NCBI GenBank assembly: GCA_030536165.1
Contig: JAUNQM010000021.1
Span: 1-8,110 of the forward strand
From: Prevotellaceae bacterium
GTDB taxonomy: Bacteria > Bacteroidota > Bacteroidia > Bacteroidales > Bacteroidaceae
Direction of reading: 5' to 3'
DNA length: 8,110 bases
Below are positions 7,750 to 8,110 of the stretch, in pieces. Below the pieces are notes generated by a model that saw only the letters and a program-made list of their open reading frames with translations, searched no databases and was not told where the DNA came from. Both the position numbers and the translations under genes were made by a program. Each line of letters opens with the position of its first letter. The stretch's first letter is position 1.

Positions 7750-7781
7750 GTCAAAAGTCAATGTCATTGTCTTTGTCAAAA
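7750..7781. repeat. Degenerate GTCA-type 6/7-bp tandem repeat, patch 1
   Basis: Five consecutive units begin GTC at 7750, 7757, 7763, 7769 and 7775 (GTCAAAA, GTCAAT, GTCATT, GTCTTT, GTCAAAA). The patch lies in the predicted leader of the adaptor mRNA, between the candidate -7 element and the start codon. The 11-mer GTCAAAAGTCA at 7750-7760 recurs exactly at 7851-7861. Confidence 0.7.
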
Positions 7782-7788
7782 TACTTGG

Positions 7789-7796
7789 CAAAGTTA
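7789..7796 (-). promoter_or_regulatory. Candidate -7 element of the efflux operon promoter
   Basis: The minus strand reads TAACTTTG (7796 down to 7789), an exact match to TANNTTTG. At the expected -33 distance the sequence is GTGTGG, only a weak match to TTTG, so an activator or nearby DNA structure may help. Transcription would start near 7782 and give a leader of about 65 nt containing repeat patch 1. Confidence 0.5.
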
Positions 7797-7844
7797 CATA
7801 TAAAATCTGAAAAACCACACCTTTTCGAGGTATTTTTGTACATT

Positions 7845-7891
7845 GTCATCGTCAAAAGTCATCGTCAATTGTAAATGGTAAATGGTACATG
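7845..7891. repeat. Degenerate GTCA/GTAAATG 6/7-bp tandem repeat, patch 2
   Basis: Seven units begin at 7845, 7851, 7858, 7864, 7871, 7878 and 7885: GTCATC, GTCAAAA, GTCATC, GTCAATT, GTAAATG, GTAAATG, GTACATG. The period is 6 or 7 bp and the consensus drifts from GTCA to GTAAATG. The patch lies about 50 bp upstream of the candidate promoter core and pairs with patch 1 on its other side. Confidence 0.7.
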
Positions 7892-7911
7892 ACTCTACAC
7901 CTTATTAAATA

Positions 7912-7933
7912 ACGCGCATGCGCACGCGCGCAT
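7912..7933. repeat. 22-bp alternating purine-pyrimidine GC tract
   Basis: Purine and pyrimidine alternate without a break from A7912 to T7933, mostly as GC and CA steps, inside AT-rich flanks. It includes the 10-bp palindrome GCGCATGCGC (7914-7923) and a hairpin ATGCGC-ACGC-GCGCAT (7918-7933). Such sequence can adopt Z-DNA or a cruciform under negative supercoiling. Whether it does so here is inference. Confidence 0.75.
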
Positions 7934-7948
7934 TATGAGCATATTTAA

Positions 7949-8000
7949 GAAAAAAGTACTGCTTTTTTCCGACTTTTTTCATAGTTGCGACAGATTTTTC
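7949..8000. repeat. Phased A/T tracts with an inverted repeat
   Basis: GAAAAAAG (7949-7956) and CTTTTTTC (7962-7969) are perfect 8-bp inverted arms around TACTG. CTTTTTTC recurs 11 bp later (7973-7980), and a further T5 tract lies at 7995-7999. Tract centres are about 13, 11 and 20 bp apart, close to one or two helical turns, which suggests intrinsic DNA bending. The stem is nearly all A-U, so it would be a poor terminator. Confidence 0.45.
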
Positions 8001-8036
8001 TTGATTCGATAGATTACCTCACCATTTTGGGTTATT

Positions 8037-8105
8037 CCGCGAAGCGGTTTATCTGGCCTTGAGGCCTTTATCCGGAGTTGTTTGCTTTGAGTGCCGCAAG
8101 GCATT
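8037..8105. repeat. Cluster of small GC hairpins near the window edge
   Basis: Three mini-hairpins occur in 69 bp: CCGC-GAA-GCGG (8037-8047), GGCC-TTGA-GGCC (8055-8066) and TGCC-GCAA-GGCA (8092-8103), the last extendable by an A-T and a G.T pair to 8090-8105. The first two are each followed by TTTATC (8048 and 8067), giving a 19-bp repeat unit of hairpin plus TTTATC. The element may continue past the window. It could be an interspersed repeat or structured RNA; neither is proven. Confidence 0.5.
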
Positions 8106-8110
8106 GATGA

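Larger units (their letters stand above)
7718..8110. other. 393-bp non-coding region upstream of the efflux operon
   Basis: No convincing gene is seen on either strand. The stretch is AT-rich apart from a GC alternating tract and a set of small hairpins near the edge. It holds a candidate promoter and leader for the efflux operon, two degenerate short-repeat patches, an alternating purine-pyrimidine tract, phased A/T tracts and the hairpin cluster, listed separately. No divergent regulator gene is visible; one could lie beyond 8110. Confidence 0.7.

Noticed and set aside
7831..7838. TATTTTTG on the + strand, matching TANNTTTG for a rightward promoter
   Set aside because: No TTG or TTTG lies 19-21 bp upstream and no + strand gene is visible before the window end; the match is easily made by chance in AT-rich DNA.
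7750..7891. Possible CRISPR array from the repeated GTCA words
   Set aside because: Units are 6-7 bp, degenerate and contiguous, with no 25-40 bp conserved repeats or unique spacers and no cas genes.
7949..7969. GAAAAAAG-TACTG-CTTTTTTC as an intrinsic terminator
   Set aside because: The stem is almost entirely A-U and no gene is seen ending next to it, so A/T-tract bending is the more economical explanation.
8032..8110. Open frame on the + strand running to the window edge (LFREAV...)
   Set aside because: No start codon or ribosome-binding site, low complexity from the hairpin repeats, and no recognisable protein family; it looks like a by-product of the mini-hairpin sequence.

Overview
The window most resembles a chromosomal stretch from a Bacteroidota member, probably Bacteroidales and Prevotella-like. 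The evidence is the phylum-type promoters (TTG, about 19-20 bp, then TANNTTTG) before two genes, tRNA genes without an encoded CCA, AT-rich spacers around moderately GC genes, a MutL C-terminus carrying DQHRAH, and a lipoprotein-type efflux adaptor. This placement comes from reading the sequence only; no search was run. Every gene lies on the minus strand, so transcription runs from high to low coordinates.

The right part (about 2.2-7.8 kb) is a two-gene multidrug-type efflux operon. A lipoprotein membrane-fusion adaptor (349 aa) overlaps by 4 bp (ATGA) a 1481-aa gene that joins a complete RND inner-membrane pump (residues 1-1016) to a complete TolC-family outer-membrane channel (residues 1017-1481). 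The channel half keeps what looks like its own methionine start and Sec signal peptide at the junction. The operon therefore encodes all three parts of a tripartite pump in two reading frames, and the fusion probably has to be split, by signal peptidase or by internal translation initiation, to work. A hairpin follows its stop codon.

The left part (1-2.15 kb) holds tRNA-Pro(CGG), mutL 22 bp downstream of it, and the 5' part of tRNA-Val(TAC) cut by the window edge. Both tRNAs have an identical TACCTTTG -7 element. tRNA-Pro and mutL are probably co-transcribed. The MutL ATPase motifs are intact, but the three C-terminal endonuclease and zinc-site motifs are degenerate. Two inverted repeats with nearly the same arms (AATAATGT/ACATTATT) sit upstream of the two tRNAs.

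The last 393 bp (7718-8110) carry no recognisable gene. They hold a candidate efflux-operon promoter, degenerate GTCA-type short repeats on both sides of it, an alternating purine-pyrimidine tract, roughly phased A/T tracts, and a cluster of small GC hairpins running to the window edge.

No CRISPR array, insertion sequence, phage gene or other clearly new multi-gene system was seen. The most unusual item is the RND-channel fusion with its internal signal peptide.
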